A DNA stretch of 64,000 nt from NCBI RefSeq assembly GCF_021353295.2, contig NZ_CP120635.1:3241501-3305500 (forward strand). The letters are read 5' to 3'. Below the pieces are notes generated by a model, which had not been told where the DNA came from, did no database searches, and saw only the letters and a program-made list of their open reading frames with translations. The position numbers and the translations under genes were made by a program. This DNA is from Pseudodesulfovibrio thermohalotolerans. GTDB taxonomy: Bacteria > Desulfobacterota > Desulfovibrionia > Desulfovibrionales > Desulfovibrionaceae. Positions 9,145-18,416 of the stretch are shown here, piece by piece (within the stretch, counting starts at the first letter, position 1; each line of letters begins with the position of its first letter).

Positions 9145-9366
9145 CTATACGGCTTCGACGCCCTTTACTTCGGGGATTTCCTTGAGAAGAATCCGTTCGA
9201 TGCCGTTCTTGAGGGTCATCTGGGACATGGGGCAGCCTTTGCAGGCTCCTGTCAGGCGGACCTTGACGATACCGGAGTCGGTGATATCCACCAGCTCCAC
9301 ATCGCCGCCGTCGCCCTGCAGCATGGGCCGGATCTTGTCCAGCACGTCCTCAACTTTTTCACGCAT
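9145..9366 (-). CDS. NifU C-terminal-type Fe-S scaffold (Nfu)
   Basis: This 73-residue protein is a stand-alone NifU C-terminal domain. It has the conserved CxxC motif in [18 protein letters not shown], which binds a transferable Fe-S cluster. The ATG at 9364-9366 follows GGAGG at 7 nt. A longer in-frame reading has no such site. It is flanked by gltX and an HDOD gene, with no operon partner for Fe-S assembly close by. Confidence 0.93.
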   Translation of the reverse strand: MREKVEDVLDKIRPMLQGDGGDVELVDITDSGIVKVRLTGACKGCPMSQMTLKNGIERILLKEIPEVKGVEAV

Positions 9367-9488
9367 GGCAAAACCTCCGTTGATTCGGGTTCGGTCGGAA
9401 CATCTACGGCCTGCCGCGCGAGTTGTCAAACACGGCGCGCGAAAGGCAGAAGTTCCAGACGGGTCGGATAGCCCTTTGCGAAGGCGGT

Positions 9489-10556
9489 TTACCTATCCAG
9501 AAGAATGGAGAACGCCTCTTCCAATTCCTCGTCCAGGTCCTCGACCATCTCGTCCATCTGTTCAGGCGTGAAGTTCATGGAGGCCCACGCCTCCGGGGAC
9601 GGCGGCTGAACAAAGAACTCTCCGCTGGAGCCGACGCCCAGGCCGGTGGCGAGGGTCTCGGCGCAGTGCACCAGAAGCGGCTCGGCTTCCTTGTGCCCGG
9701 GCTTGGGATGATGGTGTTCAAGCACCGCAGAGACCAGGACGTAAGGGAAGTTCCACTTGCGCAGGAGCATTCCGCCCAGGGTGGCGTGGTCGAACCCGAG
9801 CAAAGTCTTTTCCTCGGCGAACAGCACGGCGTCCTTGGCACGGGCATGGGCGTGGACGGCCGTGGCCCTCTCCGGCTCCACCTGAAGGAGAATAAGCTGG
9901 CCGATGTCGTGCAGCAGGCCGGAAACAAAGGCCCGTTCCGGGTCGCCCTTGCCGGACATGCGGCACAGCCGCCGGGCGATAAGGCCGCAGCAGATGGAAT
10001 GTTTCCAGAATTGCTCCATGTCGATGACGTCGGCGGGCACGTCCTTGAACAGGGACATGACCGAAGTGCCGACGGCCAGGGTGGAAAGCTGATTCACGCC
10101 GACCACGGTGACGGCCCGCGAGATGGTGTCTATCTGCATGGGCAGGGAGTAGAAGGCGGAGTTGACCATACGCAGGAGGAAGGCGGTCAGGCCGGGGTCC
10201 CGGCTGATGATCTCGGCCAGGTCGTCGGCCGATGTGGACCGGGAGCCGATGGCCTGCTGCAATTCGAGGAATACCTGGGGCAGGGCCGGGAGCTGGTGAT
10301 CCTTGCGCAGGATGTCCAGGGGGTCCAGCGGGCTGACCTCGGGCAGGGGCGCTTCCGGCTCAGGCTCCCGGTAGCGTTGCGGGTGGGCGGCCATATCCGC
10401 GGCCACGCGCTCGACGCCAAGCCGCGCCAGCCGTTTCAAAGAGTCGTCCGGTTTCCGGATGAACTTGAACCGCCTGGTCAGCAATTTCTTCGCCGCTTCA
10501 TGAATTTCCGGCGCAACCGCCGTGTTTTCCTTCACCGGAACGCTTTCTTCTGCCAT
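9489..10556 (-). CDS. HDOD domain protein
   Basis: This 355-residue protein has a linker of about 110 residues and then an HDOD domain (from about [15 protein letters not shown] to the C-terminus). Such proteins are thought to act in signalling and do not show intact HD phosphodiesterase catalysis. The segment [10 protein letters not shown] keeps an HD pair. No receiver or GGDEF domain is fused. The ATG is preceded by GAGG. It lies downstream of the porin gene on the same strand after 104 nt that contain a hairpin (10621-10651). Confidence 0.88.
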   Translation of the reverse strand: MAEESVPVKENTAVAPEIHEAAKKLLTRRFKFIRKPDDSLKRLARLGVERVAADMAAHPQRYREPEPEAPLPEVSPLDPLDILRKDHQLPALPQVFLELQQAIGSRSTSADDLAEIISRDPGLTAFLLRMVNSAFYSLPMQIDTISRAVTVVGVNQLSTLAVGTSVMSLFKDVPADVIDMEQFWKHSICCGLIARRLCRMSGKGDPERAFVSGLLHDIGQLILLQVEPERATAVHAHARAKDAVLFAEEKTLLGFDHATLGGMLLRKWNFPYVLVSAVLEHHHPKPGHKEAEPLLVHCAETLATGLGVGSSGEFFVQPPSPEAWASMNFTPEQMDEMVEDLDEELEEAFSILLDR

Positions 10557-10660
10557 CTGTCGATCCTCGGAGGTTATGGAAGCCAGCCGCCGTCAACATA
10601 ATAAATAAGCCAAGGAAGATGAAGCGGTTTTTCCTCCATCCCCGCCGCTTCCGACCATTT

Positions 10661-11902
10661 CTAAAGCAGTTGGAAATCGTATTGCAGCCGGAGCCGCACC
10701 TGGAAGCCGTCCTTGCCGCCCATGTCCTCGTCCGCATCCTGATACGACCAGCGGTTGAGGATGGAAAATCCTTCGAGATCGCCGTCAAAGGCGTAATTCA
10801 AATTCAGGGTGTACTCGTCGCGGTCATAGGAGGCGTTGCTGCCCGAGTCCGGAGTATCGCCGAAGGCGGTCTTGATGTTGGCCGAAAACCCCTTGGCCCC
10901 GATGCGTGAAAAATCGTAGGCCAGTCCGAGATAGAGCGACTTCTCCCCGGCCCGGTTGAAATAATAGGCCATCAGGTTGTTGAAGAACGGATAAGTGCCC
11001 CAGGAATTCCGGATGCCCTGCGAACCGTCCACCACGGTCCCGCCGATGTCGAAGGTGATCCCGGCGAACATGAGGGACCCCATGAGCCCAACCTCGCCCG
11101 TGGTGTAGTCCCCGCCCAATTGGTCTCCCACGCTGCGCTGGTCCACGCCCTGAAAAAGCAAGCCGTAGCGCACCCCATCGGGATCGCCGAAGGTGTACTT
11201 GATCTGCGTGAAAAAGGTGTTGTCCAGGTTCGGGGCGTAATAATTCCAGAACCGCATGGGCAGGTCCTTCCCGGGAGTCCAATCGGCTCCGGCCATGAAC
11301 ACGCCGCCCTGTTCGTCCAGCCCCGCCATCTCGGTCATCGACTTGAACAGTTCGGTATCGCGGGCCTTTTCCTTGTCCACCCAGAAAACGGACAGCTCAA
11401 GCGTGTCGATGTCCGAGGATTTCAGGCCATACGCCTCAAAGGTCTGGGCGAGCATACGGCTGTCATTGCTGTTGATGAACGGACTCTCGATGCGCTGCCG
11501 CCAAAACCGCGCCTCGGTCTCCTCGACACGGACCTTGAGGTAGGCCTCGCCCAGGACCGCGAACCCTTCGTTGTCCGGACTGAGCAACCCGGTCCCGCCC
11601 TGGTCCTTCTGGTTGAGCTCGCCGGTCACGGGCGCGGTGCCGTACAAGGCGGCCGCCGCGCCGAAGTGGTCGCCCAGCCACGGGGTCTCGTATTTGAGAT
11701 AACCGCCGATAGCCAATGATTCCTTTATATTGTCATAATCATCACCCGTGGTCTTGTTCCGCTGTGTGAAGTAGTAGAGCCGGGCCTGGCCGGTAACGGT
11801 ACCCCACTTGGAAAGGTCTTTCTCCGCCGCCGCCGCACACGGCAGGGCGATCACCAAAGACAGAAAACAGACCAACACAGCGGACATGATTTTGTCAGGC
11901 AC
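10661..11902 (-). CDS. outer-membrane porin, OprD-like
   Basis: This 413-residue protein has a signal peptide (VLVCFLSLVIALPCAAAA) and then a long beta-strand pattern with alternating aromatic residues, ending in a strand-like RLRLQYDFQLL. The opening SKWGTVTGQARLYYFTQRN and the repeated strand-turn pattern fit the OprD family of substrate-selective porins. The substrate cannot be told. The GTG at 11900-11902 is chosen because AAAGGAG lies 7 nt upstream; the longer open frame lacks such a site. Confidence 0.8.
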   Translation of the reverse strand: MPDKIMSAVLVCFLSLVIALPCAAAAEKDLSKWGTVTGQARLYYFTQRNKTTGDDYDNIKESLAIGGYLKYETPWLGDHFGAAAALYGTAPVTGELNQKDQGGTGLLSPDNEGFAVLGEAYLKVRVEETEARFWRQRIESPFINSNDSRMLAQTFEAYGLKSSDIDTLELSVFWVDKEKARDTELFKSMTEMAGLDEQGGVFMAGADWTPGKDLPMRFWNYYAPNLDNTFFTQIKYTFGDPDGVRYGLLFQGVDQRSVGDQLGGDYTTGEVGLMGSLMFAGITFDIGGTVVDGSQGIRNSWGTYPFFNNLMAYYFNRAGEKSLYLGLAYDFSRIGAKGFSANIKTAFGDTPDSGSNASYDRDEYTLNLNYAFDGDLEGFSILNRWSYQDADEDMGGKDGFQVRLRLQYDFQLL

Positions 11903-12054
11903 GGCGAATCTCCTTTGTTCCAGACCTCGAAACGGAACGGGCGGGACTTCGGCCCTATCGCCTGTATGCCCTTGATCTCGCGCTGAATCAAGCCCCCACG
12001 CGAACAAAGCCGACGCAAAGGACGGTCACGAACGGGAAAAATCGCCTGTCGCGA

Positions 12055-12684
12055 TCAACTGAATATGAAATGCGGGTTGTTTTCCCTCTCGTGGCGCACC
12101 GTGGTCATGGGGCCGTGGCCGGAATAGACGCGGGTGTCCTCGGGCAAGGTGAAGATGCGTGAACGGATGGAGCCAAGCAGGGCCGAGGAGCTGCCGCGCG
12201 GCAGGTCGGTCCTGCCCACCGCGATCATGAACAGCAGGTCGCCCACGAACACGCACCCGGCGGCGGGAAAGAAATAAGACAAGCTGCCCGGCGTGTGCCC
12301 CGGGGTGTCCAGAACGAACATCGGCTGACCCAGCGCGGTGCGCCTGCCCGGCCCAATGGGGGTGTAGGCGAAATCGATGTAGGGAGCGAACTCACGGTTG
12401 CCGCCCGCCTCGAAGGAAAGCTCCTTCAGGAACTCGTCTTCCGGGCTGGCGTAGACCGGGGCGGGATGGGCCTCAAGGAGTTCCTTGACCCCGCCGATAT
12501 GGTCCATATGAAAATGGGTCAGAAACACGGCATCCAGCTTCAGGCCGAGAGCCGTGATGCGCTCGACAAGACGGTCCGGCTCCAGGCCCACATCGAAGAC
12601 CACGGCCTTCCCGCCCATGCTCACCAGATAGCAGTTGGTCTCGTCCGGACCAAGGATGAAAGTTTCAATGGTCAGTTTGGCCAT
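12055..12684 (-). CDS. metallo-beta-lactamase-fold hydrolase (glyoxalase II-like)
   Basis: This 209-residue protein carries the metal motif THFHMDHIGG and later DTPGHTPGS, VGDLLF and SGHGPMTT, in the order seen in small glyoxalase II-like hydrolases. It probably hydrolyses a thioester such as S-lactoylglutathione or a related thiol conjugate in the cytoplasm; the substrate is not shown. The ATG at 12682-12684 follows AGGG. It is divergent from the gene at 12749. Confidence 0.9.
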   Translation of the reverse strand: MAKLTIETFILGPDETNCYLVSMGGKAVVFDVGLEPDRLVERITALGLKLDAVFLTHFHMDHIGGVKELLEAHPAPVYASPEDEFLKELSFEAGGNREFAPYIDFAYTPIGPGRRTALGQPMFVLDTPGHTPGSLSYFFPAAGCVFVGDLLFMIAVGRTDLPRGSSSALLGSIRSRIFTLPEDTRVYSGHGPMTTVRHERENNPHFIFS

Positions 12685-12748
12685 GGCTTGCCCTGCGCTT
12701 CTTTGCTGCGTATGAAACAATGACATTAACGATTTCGCGAGGATAAGA

Positions 12749-13915
12749 ATGCTGCACTTTCTGGGCAACTGTCAAATGGAATTCCTCGGCAAGGCCGTGG
12801 CCGCCCTTGGCCTGCCCGTTGCCCACCGGCCACTCGCCTCGCCCATGACCCACGCCAGCCATCCCGGCGGAATACCGCCCGAACTAGCGCGGCAGGCTCG
12901 CCTGCATGGTCCGGATGACATCTTCAACGGGCGGCTGCCGGAATACCAGTTCGGGCTGCCGGGCCTCGACGACGCGCCCGAGCTACTGGTCCTGAACCTG
13001 TTCCATGAAACAGCCCCGCTCTTTCTGCACAACGACGGCTTCATCTTCCACCTGAACCCGGCTGCCTGCGCGGGCAGACCTGAGCTGGCCGCCTGGATCA
13101 ACGGGCAGTGCCGTCCCATCGCGCCCAATCCTACCTCCTATCTCCAGCGATTCGGTCGCTTTCTCTCGCAGGCCCGCGAACAACTCCCTGAAACGCCCAT
13201 ACTGGTCATGGCGCGGCTCAACCACTACCCCGCCTTTGGCCCGTCTCCGCAATCCTATCTTCCGGGATGGGACGATCTGAGCCGCGAAGCCCCGGCCCAC
13301 TACGCGGTCTGGAAACGCGAACTTGACGTACACATACTCGACATGAACCGCGTTTTCGGCGGCATCCGGCGCGATACAGGCGAAAGCATCGAATCCCATT
13401 GCCCGTTCCTCAAAATCAAACGGGAGGAACAAGACGGCGCGGTGGTCGGGCTTCGCGCCTCCCGCGACGTGGAGCACATCGGCCCCATCTGGGCCGTTCT
13501 GGCCGACAAGATCGCGGCCTTCGCCAAGACCGGCGAGATACGATACGAACCGCACGAGACCGTGCCCGCTGAATGGAACCGCCCATGGCGGCCGACAGCC
13601 CTGGATGACGAAGCCGTCATCGACCGTTTCGCCACCGAGAGCAACTACCCCTGGGCCGAGGCCGTGGCCAGTTTCTTCATGGACCTCGGCCGGGACCGCA
13701 CCCCCCTGCTGGCCGCGTCCGGCGAGTTCATGCCCGTCTGCCACAATACCCTGCACATGATCCGCGCCTATGGACGCATTTTCAGGAATCCGCTCCTGGC
13801 CACCTTTTGCGACGCCCACCGTCCAGCCGCCGAAGCCTTCACCGCCAACGGATCGTTCTATCGGGCCGACTATCTGGCCCGGCTCGACAAGATCAGGGAA
13901 CACGCCCTGACGTAG
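12749..13915 (+). CDS. uncharacterised protein with N-terminal LGNCQ motif
   Basis: This 388-residue protein is not assigned. It begins LHFLGNCQ, which resembles the start of WcbI-type polysaccharide proteins, and later has VMARLNHYPAFGP, HCPFLKIK and GLRASRDVEHIGPIW. A conserved N-terminal nucleophile-like Cys and a later His could suggest an SGNH-like or WcbI-like enzyme, but this is weak. There is no signal peptide or membrane helix. GAGG lies 7 nt before the ATG. An intergenic repeat that could act as terminator follows the stop. Confidence 0.6.
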   Translation: MLHFLGNCQMEFLGKAVAALGLPVAHRPLASPMTHASHPGGIPPELARQARLHGPDDIFNGRLPEYQFGLPGLDDAPELLVLNLFHETAPLFLHNDGFIFHLNPAACAGRPELAAWINGQCRPIAPNPTSYLQRFGRFLSQAREQLPETPILVMARLNHYPAFGPSPQSYLPGWDDLSREAPAHYAVWKRELDVHILDMNRVFGGIRRDTGESIESHCPFLKIKREEQDGAVVGLRASRDVEHIGPIWAVLADKIAAFAKTGEIRYEPHETVPAEWNRPWRPTALDDEAVIDRFATESNYPWAEAVASFFMDLGRDRTPLLAASGEFMPVCHNTLHMIRAYGRIFRNPLLATFCDAHRPAAEAFTANGSFYRADYLARLDKIREHALT

Positions 13916-13918
13916 GGA

Positions 13919-14019
13919 ACGCCTCCGGCGCCCGGGGCGCTGCCCCGGCCCTCGCCGGAGAACCTTTTGGAAAAGGTTCTCCGGACTCTCCAAAACTTTT
14001 TATTGCGCCTTCGGCGGGA
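13919..14019. repeat. intergenic repeat, copy 2
   Basis: This is a fuller copy of the element at 8925. It starts AACGCCTCCGGCG and has three hairpins: CCGGGGC/GCCCCGG (13932-13948), a perfect 14-bp stem around CCTTTTGGAAAAGG (13955-13984), and CGCC/GGCG (14006-14016). The run CTCCAAAACTTTTTATT between the last two could terminate the gene at 12749. Confidence 0.75.
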
Positions 14020-14041
14020 TAGACGAGAAAAGGGGAAAAGA

Positions 14042-14076
14042 TAAAAAAAAGCGTGGGGTGATTCCCACGCATTTTT
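14042..14076 (-). terminator. terminator after the NtrC-type regulator gene
   Basis: A 7-bp stem GCGTGGG/CCCACGC with a 6-nt loop is followed on the minus strand by eight T. A shorter T run on the other side may also stop transcripts from 12749. Confidence 0.9.
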
Positions 14077-14079
14077 CAT

Positions 14080-15468
14080 CTAGCGGCGGGTGAGGCCGTA
14101 TTTTTTCAACTTGTATTGCAGGGTGCGGCGGCTGATGCCGAGGGCTTCGGCGGTACGTTCGCGGTGGTTGCCGTTTTCCTCAAGGGCCTGAATGATGACC
14201 TGTTTTTCCGCCTCTTCCAGGTTGGCCGGGGTGGGCGCATGGCGTGCGCCGTGAACGTATTCCATGTCCATGGCGTTTTCCCGCGCGCCGGTGATCTGCG
14301 GCGGCAGAAGGTCCGGGCCGAGAGCGTCGGACCGGGAGAGAATGAGCGCGCGCTCCAGCACGTTCTCAAGCTCGCGGACGTTGCCGGGCCAATCGTAACC
14401 GGACAGGGCGTCGAGAAAGGCCGGGGTCACGGTGCGGATGATCTTGTTGTTCTTGTTGCCCAGGCGGCGAAGCAGGAAGCTGACCAAAAGCGGCAGGTCC
14501 TCCTTGCGTTCGCACAGCGGCGGAATACGGATTTCAAGTACGGCCAGACGGTAGTAGAGGTCTTCACGGAACCGTCCCGCCTCGACCTCTCTCTTGAGGT
14601 TGCGGTTGGTGGCCGCGATGATGCGGGCGTCCACCTGGATGGTGCGCACCGAGCCAAGCGGCTCGATGGTCTTCTCCTGCAACGCGCGCAAAAGCTTGGC
14701 CTGGAGCGCGGCGGGCATTTCGCCGATCTCGTCCAGAAACAGGGTGCCGCCATCGGCCAACTGGAACCGGCCGGGCTTGTCCTTGACCGCGCCCGTAAAA
14801 GCCCCCTTCTCATAGCCGAAAAGCTCGGATTCGAGGAGGTCGTCGGGCAGGGCCGCGCAGTTGACCTTGATGAGCGGCTTGTCCGCCCGCTGGCTGGCCC
14901 GATGCAGTCCCTCGGCCACCAGTTCCTTGCCGGTGCCGCTTTGACCAAGGATAAGCACTGTGGCCTCGGCGGGACCGGCCTGACCGATGAGGTCGCGGAC
15001 CCGCTCGATACCGGGGCTGGCCCCGATGAAATCGGGTTCGCTGCCAACCTCGGCGCGCAACCGGGCGTTCTCGTCGAGCAGCTTGTGATATTCGAAGGCC
15101 TTGCCGAGCACGGCGGTAAGCTCGTCGTTGTCGGCGGGCTTGGTCAGGTAATCGAAGGCCCCGCGCTTCATGGCGTCCACGGCGGACCCCACAGAGCCGA
15201 AAGCGGTCAGCAGGACCACGGGCATACTCGGCCGCCGGACCTGCAACTCCTTGAGCAACTGCATTCCGTCCATGCCGGGCATCTTCATGTCCACCATGGC
15301 CACATCGGGGAAGGTGTCGGCTTCGGCCTCCTCGGCCAGCACGGTCAAAGCGCGCTCGCCGGACTCGGCTTCGAGCACGGTCCAGCCGTCATCCTCCAGC
15401 ACGGCCCGAACCATCATCCGATGGCCCGGCTCGTCGTCGACGATCAGCGCAATACGTTCTTCATTCAT
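14080..15468 (-). CDS. sigma-54-dependent response regulator, ZraR-like
   Basis: This 462-residue NtrC-family activator has a receiver domain (residues 5-120, phospho-acceptor Asp60 in VDMKMPG), an AAA+ domain with Walker A GQSGTGKE (175-182) and the sigma-54 contact loop GAFTGA (222-227), and a Fis-type helix-turn-helix (TAEALGISRRTLQYKLKKYG). It would activate sigma-54 promoters when phosphorylated by the adjacent kinase. The start lies 2 nt after the kinase stop. The ZraP-like gene upstream and the SHOCT gene at 7160 have sigma-54 promoters with shared half-sites and are the likely targets. Confidence 0.93.
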   Translation of the reverse strand: MNEERIALIVDDEPGHRMMVRAVLEDDGWTVLEAESGERALTVLAEEAEADTFPDVAMVDMKMPGMDGMQLLKELQVRRPSMPVVLLTAFGSVGSAVDAMKRGAFDYLTKPADNDELTAVLGKAFEYHKLLDENARLRAEVGSEPDFIGASPGIERVRDLIGQAGPAEATVLILGQSGTGKELVAEGLHRASQRADKPLIKVNCAALPDDLLESELFGYEKGAFTGAVKDKPGRFQLADGGTLFLDEIGEMPAALQAKLLRALQEKTIEPLGSVRTIQVDARIIAATNRNLKREVEAGRFREDLYYRLAVLEIRIPPLCERKEDLPLLVSFLLRRLGNKNNKIIRTVTPAFLDALSGYDWPGNVRELENVLERALILSRSDALGPDLLPPQITGARENAMDMEYVHGARHAPTPANLEEAEKQVIIQALEENGNHRERTAEALGISRRTLQYKLKKYGLTRR

Positions 15469-15470
15469 GG

Positions 15471-17435
15471 CTATTCCTTGGCTTCCCGGTGCTGCGGGTC
15501 GGGAAAGAAGAGCTTCATCTCGGTTCCCGCACCGGGTTCGGATTCGATGATTACCCGGCCCTTGTGGGCGCGCATGATGTTGTGGACGATGGCAAGACCC
15601 AGGCCGGTGCCGGTCTTCTTGCCCGTGACGAACGGCTTGAAGACGTCGTCGCGAATTTCAGGGTCCATTCCGGGCCCGTCATCGGCCACGATAATCCAAA
15701 CGCCCTCGTGCCCGCGCATGGAAACCAGGCGGACATGGCCGGGCTTGTCGCAGTCGGCGCACCCCTGAATGGCGTCCAGGCTGTTGGAAATGAGATTGAG
15801 CAGGACCTGCCTGAGCGCGTCGGGATCGGCCCAGACCGGCTCGGGGCCGAAATCGAACTCCGGCTCGATCTGCTTGTCCTCGAAATCGAAGCGCATGAGC
15901 TGCCTGAGGGAGTCGCCCACCTTGAACAGGTCGATGAACGACGGGTCGAGCTGGCGCGGCCGGGCCAGATAGAGGAGATCCGTGACCACCCGGTTGAGGC
16001 GGTCCGCCTCCTGGACCATGGCGGCGGCATACTGGTCGAGCGGAGCCTGGCCCTTGAGCTTGGTGGCGAAGAGCTGAGCGAAACCGCGCAGGGAGGAAAG
16101 CGGATTGCGCACCTCATGAGCCACACCCGCGGCCAGAGAGCCAATGGCGGCCAGCCGCTTGGCCTCGTTCAGGTCCTCCTCCAGGGAGCGGATCTGCGTG
16201 CGGTCACGGATGAGCACGAGCCGCTGGCCCAGCTCGGGCGCGGTGTCGTCGTCATGCTCCTGGAACGGCAGGAACAGAATCTCCAACTGACGGCCCTGAT
16301 AGTCGAACTGTTCCCATTCCACGGAACCGGACGGCCGGGTTTCATTGGTCTGCAGGCCGAAGTCGAAATCCTGCCAGTATCCGCCCACGATCTCGGGCGG
16401 CGGCGCGGGGGCGTCCCCGTTTTTCTTTCCGGCGTTTTTTCCGCCCTTCTTTCCGGACGGTTTCCCGTTCTTCCCGCCGGGCTTGTTTTCGGCCCCGGCC
16501 TCGGAAACGGCCCCGGACTCCTCGTCCGGCCCAGGCGCGAGGAGCTGCCTCGCCGAACGGTTGGCGGCCAGTATCTCGCCGGTCTCGGCCAGAGTGACCA
16601 GGCCGTCCGGCATGTTGTCCAGCAGCTTGTTCTGGAACCGCTCCAGGCGGACGAGCTTGCGGCTCGCGCCCCGGCGGCGCAGATAGGCGAACGCCAGGGA
16701 CCAGAGGACCACGGCGGCGAGAAAGACGTACCCTGTCTGATAGGTGGCGGCCTGCCGGTACTGGCGGAACTGGCGCATGTGCTTTTCGGCGTTGAGCCCC
16801 ACCACCAGGTAAACCTGGGACTGGAATTCGTCGAACATCATCCCCGGCCCCATGCCCTGGCCCATGCCGGGCCCCATGTTCTGCCCCATGCCCCGGCCCT
16901 GCCCGCCCCGTCCCGACGACGGTTCCCCGTCAACGGGGTCCACGCCGAGCAGAGCCGCGATGCCGGAACGGACCTGAAGCCCGGACAGCAGCACGTTGGT
17001 CTTGTCCACCTCGGCCATGACGTGCCAGGCCCGGCCGGGTTCGATGTCCTCGGCCACGGCGTCCGGCAGTTGGAAGATGGGATGATTGTCCTTTTTCACG
17101 GAGGTCACGATGGGCCGTCCGGAGCGGTCGAACAGGGTGACGAACTCTATGTCCTCGGACTTCGCAAGCTCGGTGAAAAGCTCTTCCGTCATGGTCCGGA
17201 AAAGGGTCGAGGACTGGCCGCCCATGCGCAGGGTGCGGGCGATGCGGAAGATGTTGTTGTCCACACCGCGCAGAATGGAGTTGCCGGTCATTATCATGTG
17301 GTCCTCGACGATCTTGCGCTGCTGGGCGATGGACTGCCAAGTCAGGTACAGACTGCCGAGGCCCAGCACGATGAGGGCCAGAACAAGGGCTACGAGAGGC
17401 CCCTTCTCCTTTTCTTCCGGGTGAACTACTTCCAT
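15471..17435 (-). CDS. sensor histidine kinase, ZraS-like
   Basis: This 654-residue kinase has a helix at residues 13-32, a periplasmic sensor domain, a second helix at about 233-251, a PAS-like region, and HisKA/HATPase domains (phospho-His440 in AAGVAHEVRNPLSS; ATP motifs ADDGPGM and TGTGLGLAI). The periplasmic part contains a Gly/Met-rich loop at about 175-200 (repeats of MGxGMGPGM). It resembles the Gly/Met tail of the neighbouring ZraP-like protein and may bind metal. A Lys/Gly-rich insert (about 317-345) interrupts the PAS region. It sits between the DUF4405 gene and the regulator gene in one operon. Confidence 0.93.
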   Translation of the reverse strand: MEVVHPEEKEKGPLVALVLALIVLGLGSLYLTWQSIAQQRKIVEDHMIMTGNSILRGVDNNIFRIARTLRMGGQSSTLFRTMTEELFTELAKSEDIEFVTLFDRSGRPIVTSVKKDNHPIFQLPDAVAEDIEPGRAWHVMAEVDKTNVLLSGLQVRSGIAALLGVDPVDGEPSSGRGGQGRGMGQNMGPGMGQGMGPGMMFDEFQSQVYLVVGLNAEKHMRQFRQYRQAATYQTGYVFLAAVVLWSLAFAYLRRRGASRKLVRLERFQNKLLDNMPDGLVTLAETGEILAANRSARQLLAPGPDEESGAVSEAGAENKPGGKNGKPSGKKGGKNAGKKNGDAPAPPPEIVGGYWQDFDFGLQTNETRPSGSVEWEQFDYQGRQLEILFLPFQEHDDDTAPELGQRLVLIRDRTQIRSLEEDLNEAKRLAAIGSLAAGVAHEVRNPLSSLRGFAQLFATKLKGQAPLDQYAAAMVQEADRLNRVVTDLLYLARPRQLDPSFIDLFKVGDSLRQLMRFDFEDKQIEPEFDFGPEPVWADPDALRQVLLNLISNSLDAIQGCADCDKPGHVRLVSMRGHEGVWIIVADDGPGMDPEIRDDVFKPFVTGKKTGTGLGLAIVHNIMRAHKGRVIIESEPGAGTEMKLFFPDPQHREAKE

Positions 17436-17442
17436 GTCCGCA

Positions 17443-18261
17443 CTACTCGCCCTTGACGATCTTGTAGATATCCATGGGAGACATGTCGTGTTCGGCGGCC
17501 AGGGTCTTGAAGGAGCTCTCCGGGGCGGCGTCGATGCCCGCGTTCTTGAGCCGCGCCAGGACCTCTTCCAGCTCCAGGCCGTAGGATGAGCAGATCACGG
17601 CGACCGTCATCTTGCCGGTGCCCTCGGGCGGCTGGGGGGGCATCAAGGAAAACGGATCGTCACCTTGCTTGGCCCGGATGATGTCATAAATATACTGCGG
17701 ACTCACGCCGCGCGACCGGGCGATGTCCTTTATCAGCGAATCCTCGTTCACGGACTCGTCGAACCCGGCCTCGTGCAGGGTGCTCAGGGCGAGGTCCACG
17801 TCCAACCCGAGAAATCCGCAGAACTTCTTCAGCGGGCTGGTCTCGGCGTGCCCATAGGGAGGATTGCCATATGTCACTGTGGCGTCTTCCTTGATCCGCG
17901 CACCTAAGTCGAGCAGCGTGCTCATGGGAGGCAGGCCGAAGAGAGTGCCCGCGAAAACCACAAAGACCAGAACCAAGCTGACGATCATGGGCGTCGTCAT
18001 GACCACCAGATCGCGGGCCCGGTTCTTCATGTAGTTCATGAGGGGCTTCCAGTTGAGCCAAATGTGCAGAAGCAGGGCGATGAGGAACAGGGTGCCCACC
18101 GTGGTGTGAACGTCGCCCCACTGCGTCTTGGTCATGCCCAGCAGATGCCAATCGGCCCAATAGGCAACACGGCCTTCCGGCACAATATACAAAATCACGC
18201 TGGTGACGAGCGTGACGAGAAAAGAAATAAGTGCGGTAAGGGACGTGATTTTTCTGAACAT
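17443..18261 (-). CDS. DUF4405 membrane protein with duplicated C-terminal helical repeat
   Basis: This 272-residue protein has about three to four membrane helices in the first 125 residues, with histidines (DVHTTVG, LLHIWLNWKP) typical of DUF4405/cytochrome-b-like proteins that may hold heme. The soluble tail has two similar repeats of about 45 residues (LGLDVDLALSTLHEAGFDE..SPQYIYDII and YGLELEEVLARLKNAGIDA..SPMDIYKIV). The ATG at 18259-18261 follows GAGGAG; the longer frame is rejected. It precedes the kinase by 7 nt, so it may act as an accessory sensor. This is inference from position. Confidence 0.85.
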   Translation of the reverse strand: MFRKITSLTALISFLVTLVTSVILYIVPEGRVAYWADWHLLGMTKTQWGDVHTTVGTLFLIALLLHIWLNWKPLMNYMKNRARDLVVMTTPMIVSLVLVFVVFAGTLFGLPPMSTLLDLGARIKEDATVTYGNPPYGHAETSPLKKFCGFLGLDVDLALSTLHEAGFDESVNEDSLIKDIARSRGVSPQYIYDIIRAKQGDDPFSLMPPQPPEGTGKMTVAVICSSYGLELEEVLARLKNAGIDAAPESSFKTLAAEHDMSPMDIYKIVKGE

Positions 18262-18328
18262 CCTGGGTCTCCTCGAAAAAGTGATGCGTTGCCGCAAATT
18301 TCCTGCACCCCGCCAACGTCTGCCGACG

Positions 18329-18369
18329 ATTATATGCGGGACAGGCGGCCCCACGCCTCCTGCCCCGCA
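18329..18369 (-). promoter_or_regulatory. TATAAT box and hairpin between the ZraP-like and DUF4405 genes
   Basis: On the minus strand a perfect TATAAT (18329-18334) lies about 65 nt before the DUF4405 start, but no clear -35 is seen. An interrupted stem (TGCGGG...CCCCGCA, 18335-18369) lies directly upstream, without a T tract. It may give basal expression of the kinase operon and limit read-through from the chaperone gene. Confidence 0.4.
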
Positions 18370-18416
18370 ATATCCTGTTTTCCGGGTTATCGGAAATACT
18401 GCCTCAATTCAACGAG

